Source: Azolla pinnata
Lineage: Eukaryota; Streptophyta; Polypodiopsida; Salviniales; Salviniaceae
Reading direction: 5' to 3'
Assembly (NCBI GenBank): GCA_037176905.1
Contig: JBBBWG010017667.1
Location: 1 to 64,000, forward strand
Length of the DNA stretch: 64,000 bases
The position numbers and the translations under genes are program-made. Every line of letters starts with the position of its first letter. Positions within the stretch are counted from its first letter, which is position 1. Shown piece after piece: positions 1 through 12,934 of the stretch. A model generated the notes under the pieces. That model did no database searches. It was not told where the DNA came from and saw only the letters and a program-made list of their open reading frames with translations.

Positions 1-1048
1 AATATAGATCTATATATCCACATGTTCATAAACAACCACATCTACGTGTTAATACCCATGAAATATATAAAAGTTTATGAATATGCATACGTGTATATAT
101 ACCAACATGCAATTATGTATCAAACCTATACATACATAGATGAATATGCGTTTAGGGTTCATCTACAAGTGGATCTATCTACATATATCTATGCAGATAA
201 GCATGAAATAGATTATGTCATGAGAGATTCCTTACATTCTGAAGCGATAGTGTGCCAACGAGAATAAATACTAAGGGATACAAAAGGTGAAGGAGCGGGC
301 TCATAAATGTATCCGAATTTAGGCATAACTAATTTCTCATGGCCGCTCAACCGACAGATGATCAATAAAGGGTCGAGTTTGCTCCATCGACAAAGAGGCT
401 CTACGCACAAAACAATAAGCTTTGGGTAGATATAAAGACTGAACAGTCATAAGCACGAACGAGAAGAGAAGCGAAGAACGAAACAATTCACGACAAGCGG
501 TTGCTTGCTGTTGGGAGGGAATGAAACATGATTGAGCCAAACAGGAGGAAGCAGCCGTGTCCAGTTCTTATCTGGGATAGAACACAATCGAGAACATACC
601 CCGATTTATCGACCTCTGAGATGGATATTTCCGGCCCCCATCACGTAATGGGTTGAATTACGGAGGACAGAACTATTGAGAACTTTCGTAACGTTAAGAG
701 GGAATCAGGAGCTGCACTATTCGACATGGGTTTAAGTAACACTGTGTGTGTGTGTTTGTTTTCTAGATGCATAAAATGGGGAATTTTCTGTTGCGACAAG
801 GATCTTTAGAGCTTCTGGATGCAATGGATTTTTGTTCTGCATCATCGTGGTGCTTTGGAGGAAAGTTTGATCGCCAGAATGTTGTTTCGATGCTCTACAA
901 GGAGTATAGAACACTGTCGGAGAATTTCTCACGACACATCGACACGGTAAATTTTTGACGAAAGGATATTTTTTCTCCTTGGAGAACAAAGCGCATTAGT
1001 CTAGTCCTCGATAGAAAACGGAGCATAAAAACCAGAACGAGAGTGCGT
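1..1048. other. AT-rich sequence without a recognised gene
   Basis: I see no recognisable protein family or RNA gene here. The first 200 bases are an AT-rich run of TA/CA-like steps. A short open stretch around 767-958 (63 codons) resembles no family I know and lacks convincing splice sites. It could be the end of a neighbouring gene or its UTR. Confidence 0.5.
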
Positions 1049-1725
1049 GTTCAATATCTCGATTTCACCAACTTTACGAAGATTAACATTTGAAGATTAC
1101 TAGAAATACACCCATCTTGTTGTCGTAATTCATAAGATTATAAGATGGATTTATGAGCACCCTAAAGTAATTAATTGTGCGCGTCGCTCATTACTTGATC
1201 AAAATCATTGCTAATAACAGCTTATGTGTTAGTACAAGCAAAAAAACTGCGTTCAATATTTCGATCTCACCAACTTTACGAAGATTAACATTTCAAGATT
1301 ACTAGAAATACACCCATCTTGTTGTCGTAATTAATAAGATTATAAGATGGATTTATGAACACCCTAAAGTAATTAATTATATACGTCGCTCATTACTTAA
1401 TCAAAATCATGGTTAATCACATTTTTATATGTTAGTATAAAGAACTGCGTAGAAATCAAAACTGCACCAAATAAACAAGCAAAAAAACTCCGTTCAATAT
1501 TTTGACTTCACCAACTTTACGAAGATTAACACTTCAAGATTAGTAGAAATACATCCATCTTATTGTCGTAATTAATAAGATTATAGGATGGATTTATGAG
1601 CACCCTAAAGTAACTAATTATATACGTCGCTCATTACTTAATCAAAATCATGGGTAATCACATTTTTATATGTTAGTATAAAAAACTGCATGGAAATCAA
1701 AACTGCCAAATAAACAAGCAAGTAA
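1049..1725. repeat. Three-copy imperfect tandem repeat upstream of Ran
   Basis: Three consecutive copies begin near 1052, 1253 and 1494, each opening with a CAATAT-like start followed by a 'caccaactttacgaag' core. Units are about 200-240 bp. Copies 2 and 3 carry an extra A-rich tail ('aaactgc...aaataaacaagc') that is shortened in copy 1. Copies differ by scattered substitutions, so the duplication is not very recent. It ends about 200 bp before the pyrimidine-rich leader of the Ran gene and could affect its promoter. Confidence 0.85.
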
Positions 1726-1904
1726 TTCAATACAAATCGAAATAAGAGCTAATTAGATACACATAAACAAATTAAATAAGCAATCCTTTCTGTTTCTCTA
1801 GGGAAACGTGTACTTTTGAAAGAGAAGAAGCAGAAGAAGAAGAAGAAGAAAAATAGATATCTGGAAAAATAGAAAGAAGAAGAAAGGATTTGAGATCCGA
1901 GCTG

Positions 1905-1922
1905 TTTTAGGGTTAGGGTTTT
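1905..1922 (+). promoter_or_regulatory. Telo-box in the Ran promoter/leader
   Basis: The sequence TTTTAGGGTTAGGGTTTT contains the plant telo-box (AAACCCTAA on the other strand). It lies about 135 bp before the Ran ATG, between a purine-rich GAA tract (1825-1855) and a pyrimidine-rich leader. Telo-boxes near the transcription start are known from plant genes for translation and proliferation. Its role here is inferred. Confidence 0.55.
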
Positions 1923-2055
1923 GCTCTCCTTTCCACATTACTTTTATTCTAAAAGCGCTACTCCTCTCCTGCATTCTCCTTCCTTCACCTGCTGCTGCTG
2001 CTGCCGCTGTTGTTCTTCTGTTCTGTCATCTCCACTGCCTTCCTCCCGCGTCGCC

Positions 2056-5000
2056 ATGGTATGTGTTTTCTTCATCTTTCTCCGGCCCTCCCTTTCCTTT
2101 TGCGCATCATAAGTGTATGGCAACTTCCGTTCATCGTATAGGCTTCGGGTCAGCGTCTTGGTTTTGTTCCAGCTCCGTTTACTACTTTGGCACTGCCGAC
2201 TGTCATGGCTTGCTTGATCCAACGCTGGTCGGGTTCGAGTTAGGATCTTTGCTCATGGCTTTAGTTCTGCGTGAGTCCAAGATTTTGTAGTTAGTTTCCA
2301 TTCTGTTCGAAGGTACATGAGCTTGACGTTTGCCAGGAAATGTTCATGCCTTTTCTGGAATATGTATATGTCCTAGACGTTTTCTCTCAACCCATCTCTA
2401 TTTATCTCTACCGATTCTTCTACGTTTTGCGTGCTTCATATGCATCTTTTGTTTCTTTCCATTTCGTAGAATGCCGCTAGCTTAGTTAAAAGTTATTGTT
2501 TGCTCTTTTCTCTCGCTCTCTATTTCACAGCGCCTTCCTACATAGATGGATTCTCTTTCTATACGTGTAATCATTGTGTAATTTGTGTTCAAACGATATG
2601 ATTCCCATACGCCCTATTTAATCTTTGAATCCTTATTTTCTCGTGCAATGGTTCTGCTAAATATTGTTACATATACAAGATATCATATTTTTAATCGACT
2701 GTCCATATGATGCTTCTATTGAACATGCATTCATATTGTCAAAGCTCGGACTATTTGCAACAAGATCGTATCTTTCATCAAATCTCAATTCGATTTCTGC
2801 AGTTTAAATACACTTTTTGTTTGACTAATTACAACCTTACAAGTTAGTAGAAGACCTTTCATCTAATCATATGAGACATGTTTTCTACTCTTTTTCACAA
2901 ATTTCGATCATTCTCATCTTCTCGATCCTCGATCATCATGTTTATGGTTTGGCTGTGCGCATTTAGAGCTTTCGATCAGAAATATTGTCATGTTCCGACC
3001 TTCCAAATTTTTTTTATATATGCTTGTAATGGATCGAATTCTTCAAGATTTTGTCACTAACTTGTATGTAAGCTTTTACAGATCTTTTTAAATCTGATGT
3101 AGAAGTTTCCATGTCTTTTATATGTAGGCGGACTGTCCAAATTTCAAGCTCGTGATTGTTGGTGATGGAGGAACAGGTGAATATTGCATGATTCATGTCT
3201 GTGTAATGCAATTACTACGTATTTGAGTTCTTACATATAGCTTTTTGCTCATCAGGCAAGACTACTTTCGTCAAGAGGCACTTGACTGGAGAATTTGAGA
3301 AGAGATATGAACGTAAGTTCTTTGATGATGAAAATATTCCCGTCTTTATCTTGGAACTTCTATCTTTGATTGTTCACGTATCGCTTGTTTACATCATCGT
3401 GGATTCTTTCCCTGATTTTAAGCGAGTTTTAATCATGCATAACTTTGTAAATCGTCTTGATATTAGATGGAAACCTCAAAATTACAAGAAACAAAATAAT
3501 TTACATAAGTGCGTGTTTGTTTGCAACCATGATGTGAGTACGAAAATGGTGTCTGTGACCATCATTTCACAAGACGCCCTGTTAGTACAAAAGTGGAAGT
3601 TACTACTTTTGCTCTAACCGTGCATACAAGGTAGTCCATTTTTTTCTGTATGTTAATCTAATCATACATAAATAATCAATTCTTATTGTTTTAGATTGAA
3701 ATACAAAATTCATAAGAAGCAACAGGATCTACAGAACATGTGAGTGGTTGTTTATAGTGCATTAATGAAGCGGAAATCAACTACTATCTTGATCTGCACA
3801 AATGTAATAAGATTTCCTTTGTTTGGTATTTGTAATTTTTTTTGTTCTGACTTAAAGTCTAATAATATATAAATGTTCTATTTTTTATGGCTTAGATGAA
3901 TATTTTATTATTTATACTATAGTAAGTGTGCAAAAGTATTTACTATGTCAGTTTTACACTGAAGGATCTAAGCAGAAATACCTACCCAGTGATGAATCTT
4001 GTAGAGGATGGGAAAATTTAATACACAAAATTGTTTGCATCTATGTTTTCACTTGCCTGTGGAGACATATTGTTCTGATCATCGCAACATACTGTTTTTT
4101 TGGTTTTTGCAGCAACCATTGGTGTCGAGGTTCACCCTTTGGACTTCTTCACTAATTGTGGAAAGATTAGGTTTAACTGCTGGGATACAGCTGGTCAGGA
4201 GAAGTTTGGAGGTCTCCGAGATGGATATTAGTAAGTAATTACTGCATGAGGTTGCTTTTAAGTGGTATTTTGGTGTGACTGCAATGCTTATTATGCATCT
4301 CTTTACATTGTTCTGTAGTTTTCATTAATTCAGAGCATGTCTGTATGCTTAACTGTCGGCAATGTTTAGCCAGTATCATTAATTAGAGATTGTAGTTAAT
4401 TTTGATGATATTTGAACAGTTTTTCTCGATCGGTAATTGGTTAGTTTTTAAAATATTCCTTTCTCTTATATGCAATTAATGTTTTTCCATTGTTAATGGT
4501 TATTTCCCTTGACCGCCTTTCAATAATCTTATGAGATTCTATTTTTGTGTTTTGTTCAAATGTATAGTATTCATGGACAGTGTGCCATCATCATGTTTGA
4601 TGTAACTGCTCGTCTCACATACAAGAATGTACCCACATGGCACAGGGATCTCTGCAGGTAAATCCTCATATAACTACAAGCTTCAGAACTCAGTATTTTG
4701 TAATTAGATTAGATGAACTTGCTGGTGTATAATATTTGTTACGTACTGTGCTGTAAATGCCTAACATATACCGCGTATAGTCCTCTCTAAAATAAAAAAT
4801 AAACTGTGATCGTGGGTTGCAGGGTGTGTGAGAACATTCCAATTGTTCTTTGTGGGAACAAGGTTGATGTTAAAAATAGGCAAGTGAAGGCAAAACAGGT
4901 TACATTCCACCGGAAAAAGAATCTTCAATACTATGAAATTTCTGCAAAGAGCAACTACAACTTTGAAAAACCGTTCTTGTACTTGGCTCGAAAGCTTGCT

Positions 5001-5883
5001 GGGTAAGGATGATTTGTACATTATATAATGGTTTTCTTCTTGCATGTATATGATGTGTATTGGCTATATTTATGTTAAACTTGCTGCGCAAGGGCGATTT
5101 GTATGGCGAGACATGACTTTGTTGCATACATATGATTTATTTTGGTTATATATGAGATCTCTTGTGCAGTATCTTTATTGTATTTCTGTGTTTATGTAGA
5201 GATCCCAACCTTCACTTTGTTGAATCACCAGCTCTTGCACCTCCAGAGGTGCAGATTGATCTGGCAGCACAGCAACAGTGAGTACTTACACAAATAATTC
5301 TGAGTTTCCACTCATTTTTTTTCTTATTATTAGCTTCTTTTTGTCCAATGTTTTGTGTCTATTTTTTTATAATAATCTGATTGTTGAGAAATTCCTTTGT
5401 CATAGATTATTATTTTCTTCTGCAATTTGGCAACAGTATGAATGATAGTTGTTGTCCTCGTAATGTGTATGAATTACCTTTTGTCTGCTACTTGCTTTTG
5501 ACTTCGGAAACGAGTATGGCTTTTAGATTAAATGTGAAATTTGACATTGTAGATAACCCTGTCTGGCCATATGAATGAAATCTAAATCAAATCCATGTCT
5601 TATTGAACCTTTTTCCATTCATTAAACTTTCTCTGAAACATAAATATTTTCTTTTTTACCGGACCATTCTATTCTTGGAACCTTTTGCTTTTGGTTGGAT
5701 CCTGTATTTGTGCAAATAGGGTGAACATCCAGAAATTATGTGTCTGTGTACTCGCTCTTGTCAGGGACTCATGTGCTAAGTGGAGCAATATTATTTTCGA
5801 TATATTGCAGGTATGAGGCAGAACTTGCTGCGGCAGCTGCACAGCCTTTACCGGATGATGATGATGCTGATTTTGAGTCGTAA
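2056..5883 (+). CDS. RAN: Ran small GTPase (nuclear transport), 8 exons, 215 aa
   Basis: Exons: 2056-2058, 3128-3176, 3256-3312, 4113-4230, 4568-4657, 4823-5002, 5200-5277, 5811-5883. The lengths sum to 648 nt and stay in frame. The protein starts [20 protein letters not shown] and has every Ran hallmark: P-loop GDGGTGKT (about 14-21), effector region around [12 protein letters not shown], switch [19 protein letters not shown], specificity motifs NKVD and [14 protein letters not shown], and the acidic tail [10 protein letters not shown]. Ran carries the GTP gradient that drives importin/exportin transport through nuclear pores and helps spindle and envelope assembly. At 215 residues it is close to the usual plant length of about 221. 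Exon 1 codes for only the initiator Met, and the 1069-nt first intron starts at the next base. The start is supported by the frame and by the known MA/MAL-type Ran N-terminus. A poly(A) region probably lies near 6050-6130. Confidence 0.95.
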
Positions 5884-6949
5884 ACCGTATTTGAAATCAA
5901 ATATAACGCTTTTGGGTTAGGCATATTGGTAATAAGTAAATGTTTGTGGGGAAAAAGGACTTCAATTAGATAGAGGAAGAGAGAGGTGGTTTGTTTTTGT
6001 CTTGGGAAATGTGGGTATGAGGAACATATGTAATGTATGCTCGTTGTAACCATTTTAATCTGGTTCACAAATGTAGTACAATTTTTGCAATGTTGTGTTT
6101 TCTTCCTTTTTCGTTCAAGATTATATCTTTTTTTTTCTATTTGCACATGTCACTGTTTTGTGTGGAAGCTTGAAGGTTGGCTTTTGAACATTCATCAGTT
6201 ATAATTTGACGTATTATGTTTTCAGCCTGTGCGAAAGCTCAGAGGTTGGATTAGAGTGTTGATCTGTGCTCTGATTATGTGCTGTCTGTAGAAACACAAA
6301 ATTTAAAGGATGACTATTACATAATGAGTAGCAGTATAGAGTTGTGCGAGGGGAACTACATATAGATTTCAAGATAGGTGACATTTTTAGCCCTAGGAAG
6401 ATAGAGCTAGACTCAAATGCTCTTAATTTTTTGCAATATTCAAACTAGAAACAGAAATGGAGGCTCTGATTGTTTATTGTTACATAGATTGTTCTACTGT
6501 TAGATAAACAAGATTTGAGTAACAAAATGTGGCTGACTTCATATTCAAGCATCATACATTGCTCAAATCTTATGTGACTATTGACTCGAGCTTACTAACA
6601 AGTGTGAAAACATGGCAAATGGAAGTTATTTCTCCTAATCGGGGAGATTACTATGCTTCGATGAATGGTGCCTAAATGGAGCATGAGGTTGTGATTGCTA
6701 AACATTAGAGGTTGTGATTCTCAGCCTTTGTGATCCCATACTGATGCCTGGTGATAAAACACGTACACAGATGGAGTGAAGAGCAATGGATGAAGGTACG
6801 ATGTGATTACAATGTCTATACAAATCGAGCTCGTAATCAGAACAAATAGAACGTCATGTTTTGTGAATGATCATATACGTATACACATGAAGCTCTTAGT
6901 GAACATAGAGCGCGAGTGCGGACAAGATGAGCACAGGTACGGGATACGA

Positions 6950-7130
6950 ACAGATATACGGACATGGACACGTTCGTATACGTATATACGGACATGAACA
7001 GTAATACGGACATGGACACGTTCGTATATATAGCAGATACGCATGTACGGATATGGACACGTTCGTATATGTAGCAGATACGTATATACGGACATGGACA
7101 CGTTCGTACTCGTATATACGACGAGGATGT
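6950..7130. repeat. Minisatellite of 41-48 bp units
   Basis: The core 'ggacatggacacgttcgta' recurs at about 6960, 7008, 7049 (with one change) and 7090, separated by TATACGTATATACG-like palindromic spacers. That gives four copies with a 41-48 bp period. CG-containing steps are unusually frequent compared with the AT-rich surroundings. Confidence 0.85.
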
Positions 7131-7216
7131 ATTATGTACATATGTGTATGTGTGTATTTCACACAACACACGCAGGTTAACCTCACTCTCCGCCATCGCC
7201 AACAAGAACTAACCAG

Positions 7217-7220
<4 letters not shown>

Positions 7221-7258
<38 letters not shown>
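7221..7258 (+). repeat. (CT)n microsatellite
   Basis: This is an almost pure CT run of about 19 units, directly after a possible donor site (ACCAG|GTAC at about 7215). CT tracts are common in plant leaders and promoters. Here it may sit in a first intron or in the leader of the syntaxin gene. Confidence 0.8.
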
Positions 7259-7261
<3 letters not shown>

Positions 7262-8143
7262 CGCTCACTCGCATCATGAGTTTCCAGCTTGTGATCCCCC
7301 TTGCCGTTTGATCCGCCGCTGGCGCCGCGTCGGAGCCAGTCCAAATCTTTTCTGTGAATGCGCCATCTCCTAGATCTCCCGGCTGTTGCAGGTGCTGTAT
7401 GCTATCGAAAAAGGTTTTCTTTTGCCTCCGATCCTAACGTTTTCTGCATATGTAAGAAGTACACAGTCCTATCACCACATCCGATGCATGTTATCGTCAT
7501 CCTATGCAAGATCAAAACAATTTTATCGGCATCATCTTACGCATGTATCATTCCACATTGACAAGTAGCTGTCATGATGCAGCATAACGCAGAAATTATG
7601 ATCCGTTTTGTCTGAACGCATAGGCTTCGTGATGTGGACAGTGAGTGAACTTTTGTTTCAGAACCATTATCATCGATATAGACATATACCATATGATAAT
7701 GAATAAGCATATGCTACCTCCCCTCATTTTACATATAATAGAATAAGGTCAAAGTTTCGAGAATGAAGAATCAAAATCTTGCTGTAAAGCCTTGCACAGG
7801 CCTGGTCTCATATGAATCGGTATCTTCTTGCATAATGTTGATCAGGTTCTTGTCAATAGGAAAGATTTCAAACCTTGAAATCCAGATTTTTGCATATCAG
7901 ATTGAGTTGTGAAAATTATTATCTTTCACTTCTACAGAGAGTATGACGATGCATCATTGCAGCTGATCTTCGTGTTTGCTTTTCATTGTTGGCTAGTGCC
8001 AGGTAGGCTTCTTGAATTCATTAATGCACTATCCTGTGAAGTATCTAAGCTTTCATATGCCATAGTAATTTATGTTCTACTAGGCATCACGAATCTACCT
8101 TCAAAGCACAATAAATATTTGGTAAATTCTAGTAACATATTAA

Positions 8144-8461
8144 CTAATGATCTGATTCTAATTATCTTTTTGATGTGACACTAGCCATTATACACAAGCT
8201 AAAGCTATCGGAGGTTTTATAGGGGATTGGAGTCTAAGCTTAGCAAGCCATCACGTACCTTACCTCAGAGTAGAAGATATTATAAACAAAATCTTGTAAA
8301 ATATCAACCAATAATCTGATTCAAGTTAACTTTTTGATGTGAAACTGGCCGTCATAAACCTTTTGATGTGAAACCGGCCGTCATGCACAAAATAAAGTTA
8401 TCTGAGTTTTCACAGTGGATCAGAATTTCAGCTTAGAGAGCCCAGCGTGGACCTGGCCTCA
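8144..8461. repeat. Diverged tandem duplication ending at the SYP81 start
   Basis: Copy 1 (about 8144-8270) and copy 2 (about 8305-8461) share blocks in the same order: 'taatgatctgattc', 'ctttttgatgtga', 'aaagctatcggag/aaagttatctgag', then 'aagcttag...agcc' and '...cttacctca/ctggcctca'. Copy 2 also has an internal duplication of 'ttttgatgtgaaac(t/c)ggccgtcat' (8330-8384). Copy 2 runs to within 15 bases of the initiator ATG, so the duplication may include the gene's own leader or acceptor. Confidence 0.6.
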
Positions 8462-8473
8462 TCAGTGGTGAAG

Positions 8474-11400
8474 ATGGGAGTCGCAAGAGATATAACTAAC
8501 GAATTTAAATCATGCATCCGTCTTGTGGCTGTCAAGCAAGGGTTGGATGAGGTCAGTTTTACAGCATGTCCATGGCATGGCTGTTATAATAATGGTTGAA
8601 GTCCTATGATGTTATTTAATAAATCACTACTGGATACTAAAGCATAGTTCGAAATTGCTAGTATAAATCAGCCACAGAGGCCAATGTTGACTTGGCTAAG
8701 AATTGATGAGCTAGAGTTAGAACTAACAATTCACTGGTAACAAGTCCATGTTATCCCACATTAAGGAACTAGTGGATCATAAATTTTGTTTGATCAGTTC
8801 TTTTTTCAATTGACTAAATCAACTGTATCTTATAATTTGTCATAGGCCAGCATAATGAAACTAACAGGTCTTCTGATTATGCCAAAAGCTGCAGAGCGGT
8901 CCGCTTTTACAACTGCAGGAGTTGAAATTGTATGCTTTTTATCTTTTAGCATCATTGCATAAAGTTTTATTATATTATGTTATTGTTCTTTACAATTAAT
9001 CATAAATATATGATATCTAAACGTGTCTTATTCCCCTTTCCCATGCTAACTGCAAATGAATATTGGTTGTAATTTGTAGATATTTTTTGTTGGAAACTCA
9101 TGAACATAATGAAGGCTACTGATTTGTTGAAACTTAATTTGTGGTTAAATGCTAGCAGAAGTTGGAACAGGCACTACTTTGAGGTTCGACATACAAGACC
9201 ACAATTGTAGTAGCACTATTAATCTTCATATATGTGGCGTTAGTAACTTATAAATATGTTTGTGGACACCTTATAAGAGAAGAAGCTAATAGTGGTGGTT
9301 TCTCAAAAATCCAAATGCGGATTATACATAAGAGAAATGCGGCCATATGTTGTTGTGGCTTGTCAGACATTTATATTCAGTGTGGAGGGGATAATACAAA
9401 TTAGTGATTGTAGAGTTTTCCAGGTTGCATATACCGGATGGTCTCTCAGAGTTCTTCCAAATCCTTCACAATTTATCTTCAGATCTAGTGTCTTGTCCTT
9501 TAGCATCATATTCCGCTCATACTCCTAATTCTAAATTTGAGTACAACCTAGCTGAGTTAAATGCAGGGGATTACACCTGCACCAGAATCAGGCTGCCTAG
9601 TTTTCTCCCATTGGAGGCCAGATTCATTATTTTTGACATAAGTAGATATTTGAGAGTTGCTTTCTCGTTAATGTGGCCTCATTTTGACAGCTAATTTGGT
9701 GTCACTTATCTTAGGTGACTGCCGGCTATGTAGTTTAGAAGTCCAGCATCTGGAACTAACTCATCAATTCTCACTTTCCGTAATCATCTTACATCATGTC
9801 ATTGTCATATGCCATCCCCTGCTGCTGCAGCTTATGATTCCCAACTAGGGATCCTTCTTTTGACGTAGTGTTTATGTCATGCAGATGGGAAGTATCGACA
9901 CATTGCACACTTTTATTGTAACACATCACAAAGATTACACTGATCGTCATCGAAGTACAGAACGAGATCGAGACAGCATTGAGCATGAGGTGTCCTTTTG
10001 AAGCTTTTTTCTGAAACTATTTCTCTTCACATTTTATGTGGAAGTTTCATGCTCATTTTGGATTTTTTAATGTTGATGAAAAATTACGTATAGAGTATTC
10101 CTCTCTTTGTTAAGGATAAATAACATTAGTTTAAATGGTCCATAGTTGCAAAGCAGTCATTGGCTTGAAAATCAGTATGTGTATCTTACGTATGCAAAAT
10201 TTTTAAAAGTTTTTTCCTTGTATAAATTTTTTGAAATATTTGAACGTAAAAGCATTAAAAATCTTTGTAATCTTTTAACATAAAACCATTTAAAATCTTT
10301 GAAATCCTTAGAGTATGTAAGTTGCCTTATTTTGGTTTGTTTTGAAGATGAGATAATAATTTAAGATGTAATCTCTTATTCAGTCTTACAGGCATTCTAA
10401 AGATGCTAATTTGTCTTTCTCTTTCGTATTGCCCTTCCAAGTACTTAATTATGCAAGATGTTAATGTCATAATCATGCTGGAGCTCCTAGAGCTAACCCT
10501 TCATGAATGTGGTATGCCAAATTCTCCCTCAGCCCTCCCCTTCCCCCTCTTCCACTTCTCATATGATCAGGTGTTTGCGAGAACCCAAGTGTCATACACA
10601 AAGAAGGGTGTATACGTATGTTTTTACATAGAGATTTATTACTACATAATTTAACCCTACTTCTAGGAAGAAGATACACACAAGATTTGTTTTTCATGTC
10701 CCATAGCTCAAAATTGGCCTCCTTGTAGATGGTAAAGACTCTTTCTATTCTCAGTAGATGATGGAAATGCCATCACCAAAACCATGCGAGTGTTTTCCTC
10801 TCCTATCTTCTATTGCTCCGGATGGTGTTAAAAATGTCTAACGTCAATTTGAATCAGACTAGATAGCGTTGATCATCCTAAAGCCATTGAAGCTACTGAA
10901 AGCATTGGTCAAATTTCCAAATAATTTGGAACTTAACCTAATTTTGTTGTTAGCTATTCACCTTGTGCCTTTCGGACAGGAACCACCCTGCATTGATTAG
11001 GCTTATTCATATTATTTCAGATCACCATGAAATAAGCAAAAAGAAGGTTACATGTGGGTATGTGCTCGGAAAGGGATGACAATGGCACAGCTGAAACTGA
11101 AGGTGAAGGAAAAGGTTTGAACGTTGCAGGTAGGACACAGAGATAAGAGGAGATTAGCAGAGGAAGCAAAACTAAAACCTATTATTTGGGGCGTTTCTTT
11201 TTCTTTGGAAGTATTGACTTGTCCGAAACATAAAAATCTTTCTTTTACCATGTACTTTCCTTAATGAATAAAAAACACATTGTTAACTATAGGATATGTT
11301 TTGGGCATAATTCTCTGGTGGCATAACGTGAAGGTTTTTCTGGGTGTGTACCTAGAATGAAAAGGATGTTGTTAATGATTATGGGAAAACATAAGGACTG

Positions 11401-12934
11401 AACAGCTCTATTTATATTTCCTTCTGAATTCAGGTGGGAATGTTTGTCAAGACATGTCGAGAACGTATAGAAGTTCTGAAGAATAGCATTGGTAAAGATG
11501 AAACAGGTCAACAAAAATGGCTTGGTGGGCTTGTTGGAAACTCTTCTAATGCTGATTTAGTCGCACATCAGCATGGCATGGTAAGATTTCTTGGTTTCCT
11601 GTGGTAAATCAAAATTTATATATAAGAAAGTGTTTCTTAAAGTTGTCATGACTTGTCTCCTTGTGACGCAAAAATTTTGACCTAAGTAGTTTTAGGATGA
11701 TGCACATTTGTCTCATCTTTTCTTGCAAATTACTATGCCATTTGATATTCGCTGTTAATGAATGCCTACTTCTATATACCAAAATACGGACATAAAATGT
11801 TCAGATGGAAACGAAGAATTCAAGTAAATAATCCAAACAAGATGAAAAGAGGCTCCTACTTCAAAGAGTGGATCTACCCCTACTGTTACGTTTGGATGTC
11901 TGTGCCATTTGAAAACTTGATTGCTTCCATCTTCAGGTTCTTTATATGCTAGTTAAGAGCACCAGATTGTCAACATGTCATTTTATACTCTTCTATAGAT
12001 GAATCCTATTTAAGGTAATAAAGGTAAACATTTTGAATTAGCTATATTTTCCAGGTGCTGATTCTGAGTGAACGGTTGCATTCAGTGACTGCACATTTTG
12101 ATGGCCTACGTGCGGTGCGGTTTCAAGAAGCTATTGAGAAAACTATTCCAAGATGGAAAAAAGGGATGGTCGGAGGAAAGGCAAATGGAAGGGGTGCTGA
12201 TATTGTAGAGATCCCTAAACAAGAACCAGGTCCTGCATTAAAGCCACAGCATCAGTTGTTGGATGATGAGACTCATGCATTGCAGGTTTTCTATTTTTGG
12301 TATCATGATCGAAACCGAATGAATGTGTATTATTATTGCCAATGCCCTTCCCTGAGCAGACCTGTGTGCAACAAATGTCTGATAGGTGGAGCTTACAAGC
12401 TTACTAGATTCTGCACAAGAAACGGAGAGAAAAATGATCGAGATGTCTGCTTTGAACCACTTGTTCTCTACCCATGTTCTGCAACAGGCACAACAAATTG
12501 AGCTACTATATCAGCAGGTTGGGTTATTTGATATACATATTTGGTTAAAGTTTCTTCTTTTGAGTTTTTTGTCTGTATGCATTGCTGGGCTTGATTATGA
12601 TGGCGTTGTGTTATCATGGTGATAAAATCTGTGTTCAAGCATTAGTGGAGCCTTTTTTTTATGTTTTTTCAGAGGTCTTTCTTGATTTAAGATGTGGGGG
12701 CAACGCAAATAGTTTGATAGTAGAGTCTCATTCTATTAAAATGAGATATGCTTCTCAATTTCATACTTTTCTTAGTCCACTTTTATGTAGGCCGTTGCAG
12801 CAACAAAAAATGTGGATAAAGGAAACAAGGAGATACGCAAAGCAATTGATCGATCCAGCAGTAGTCGGACTTTCCTCGTTCTTTTCTTCATTGTCCTTCC
12901 ACTCGCACTTCTATTTCTGCATTGGTATAACTGA
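8474..12934 (+). CDS. SYP81: SYP81-type syntaxin (ER Qa-SNARE, Ufe1/syntaxin-18 family), 306 aa
   Basis: Seven coding exons: 8474-8551, 8846-8929, 9885-9989, 11434-11580, 12055-12285, 12386-12517, 12791-12934. All are phase 0 with GT-AG ends. The 306 residues match plant SYP81 in length and order: an N-peptide RDITNEF (the D-x-T-x-x-F motif that binds the SM protein Sly1), a helical N-terminal domain including HHKDYTDRHRSTERDRDSIEHE in two pieces, VLILSERLHSVTAHFD, LLDDETHALQ, and a SNARE helix around ALNHLFSTHVLQQAQQIELL (about 230-275). A C-terminal tail anchor (LVLFFIVLPLALLFLHW, about 287-304) is followed by only YN. It should act in Golgi-to-ER retrograde fusion on the ER membrane. The N-peptide and an upstream in-frame stop at 8393 support the start. 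It converges with the CNGC gene. Confidence 0.93.

Larger units (their letters stand above)
5884..8473. other. Ran 3' UTR and spacer, with possible SYP81 leader
   Basis: About the first 250 bases are probably Ran 3' UTR (T-rich, near 6050-6130). From 6300 to 6900 I see nothing recognisable. A minisatellite (6950-7130) and a CT tract (7221-7258) follow. The stretch 7170-7216 ends in ACCAG|GTACTC, which could be a non-coding first exon and donor of the syntaxin gene. That is inference from sequence only. Confidence 0.4.

Noticed and set aside
767-958. 63-codon plus-strand frame near the left edge
   Set aside because: No family resemblance, no partner exons and ordinary AT-rich context.
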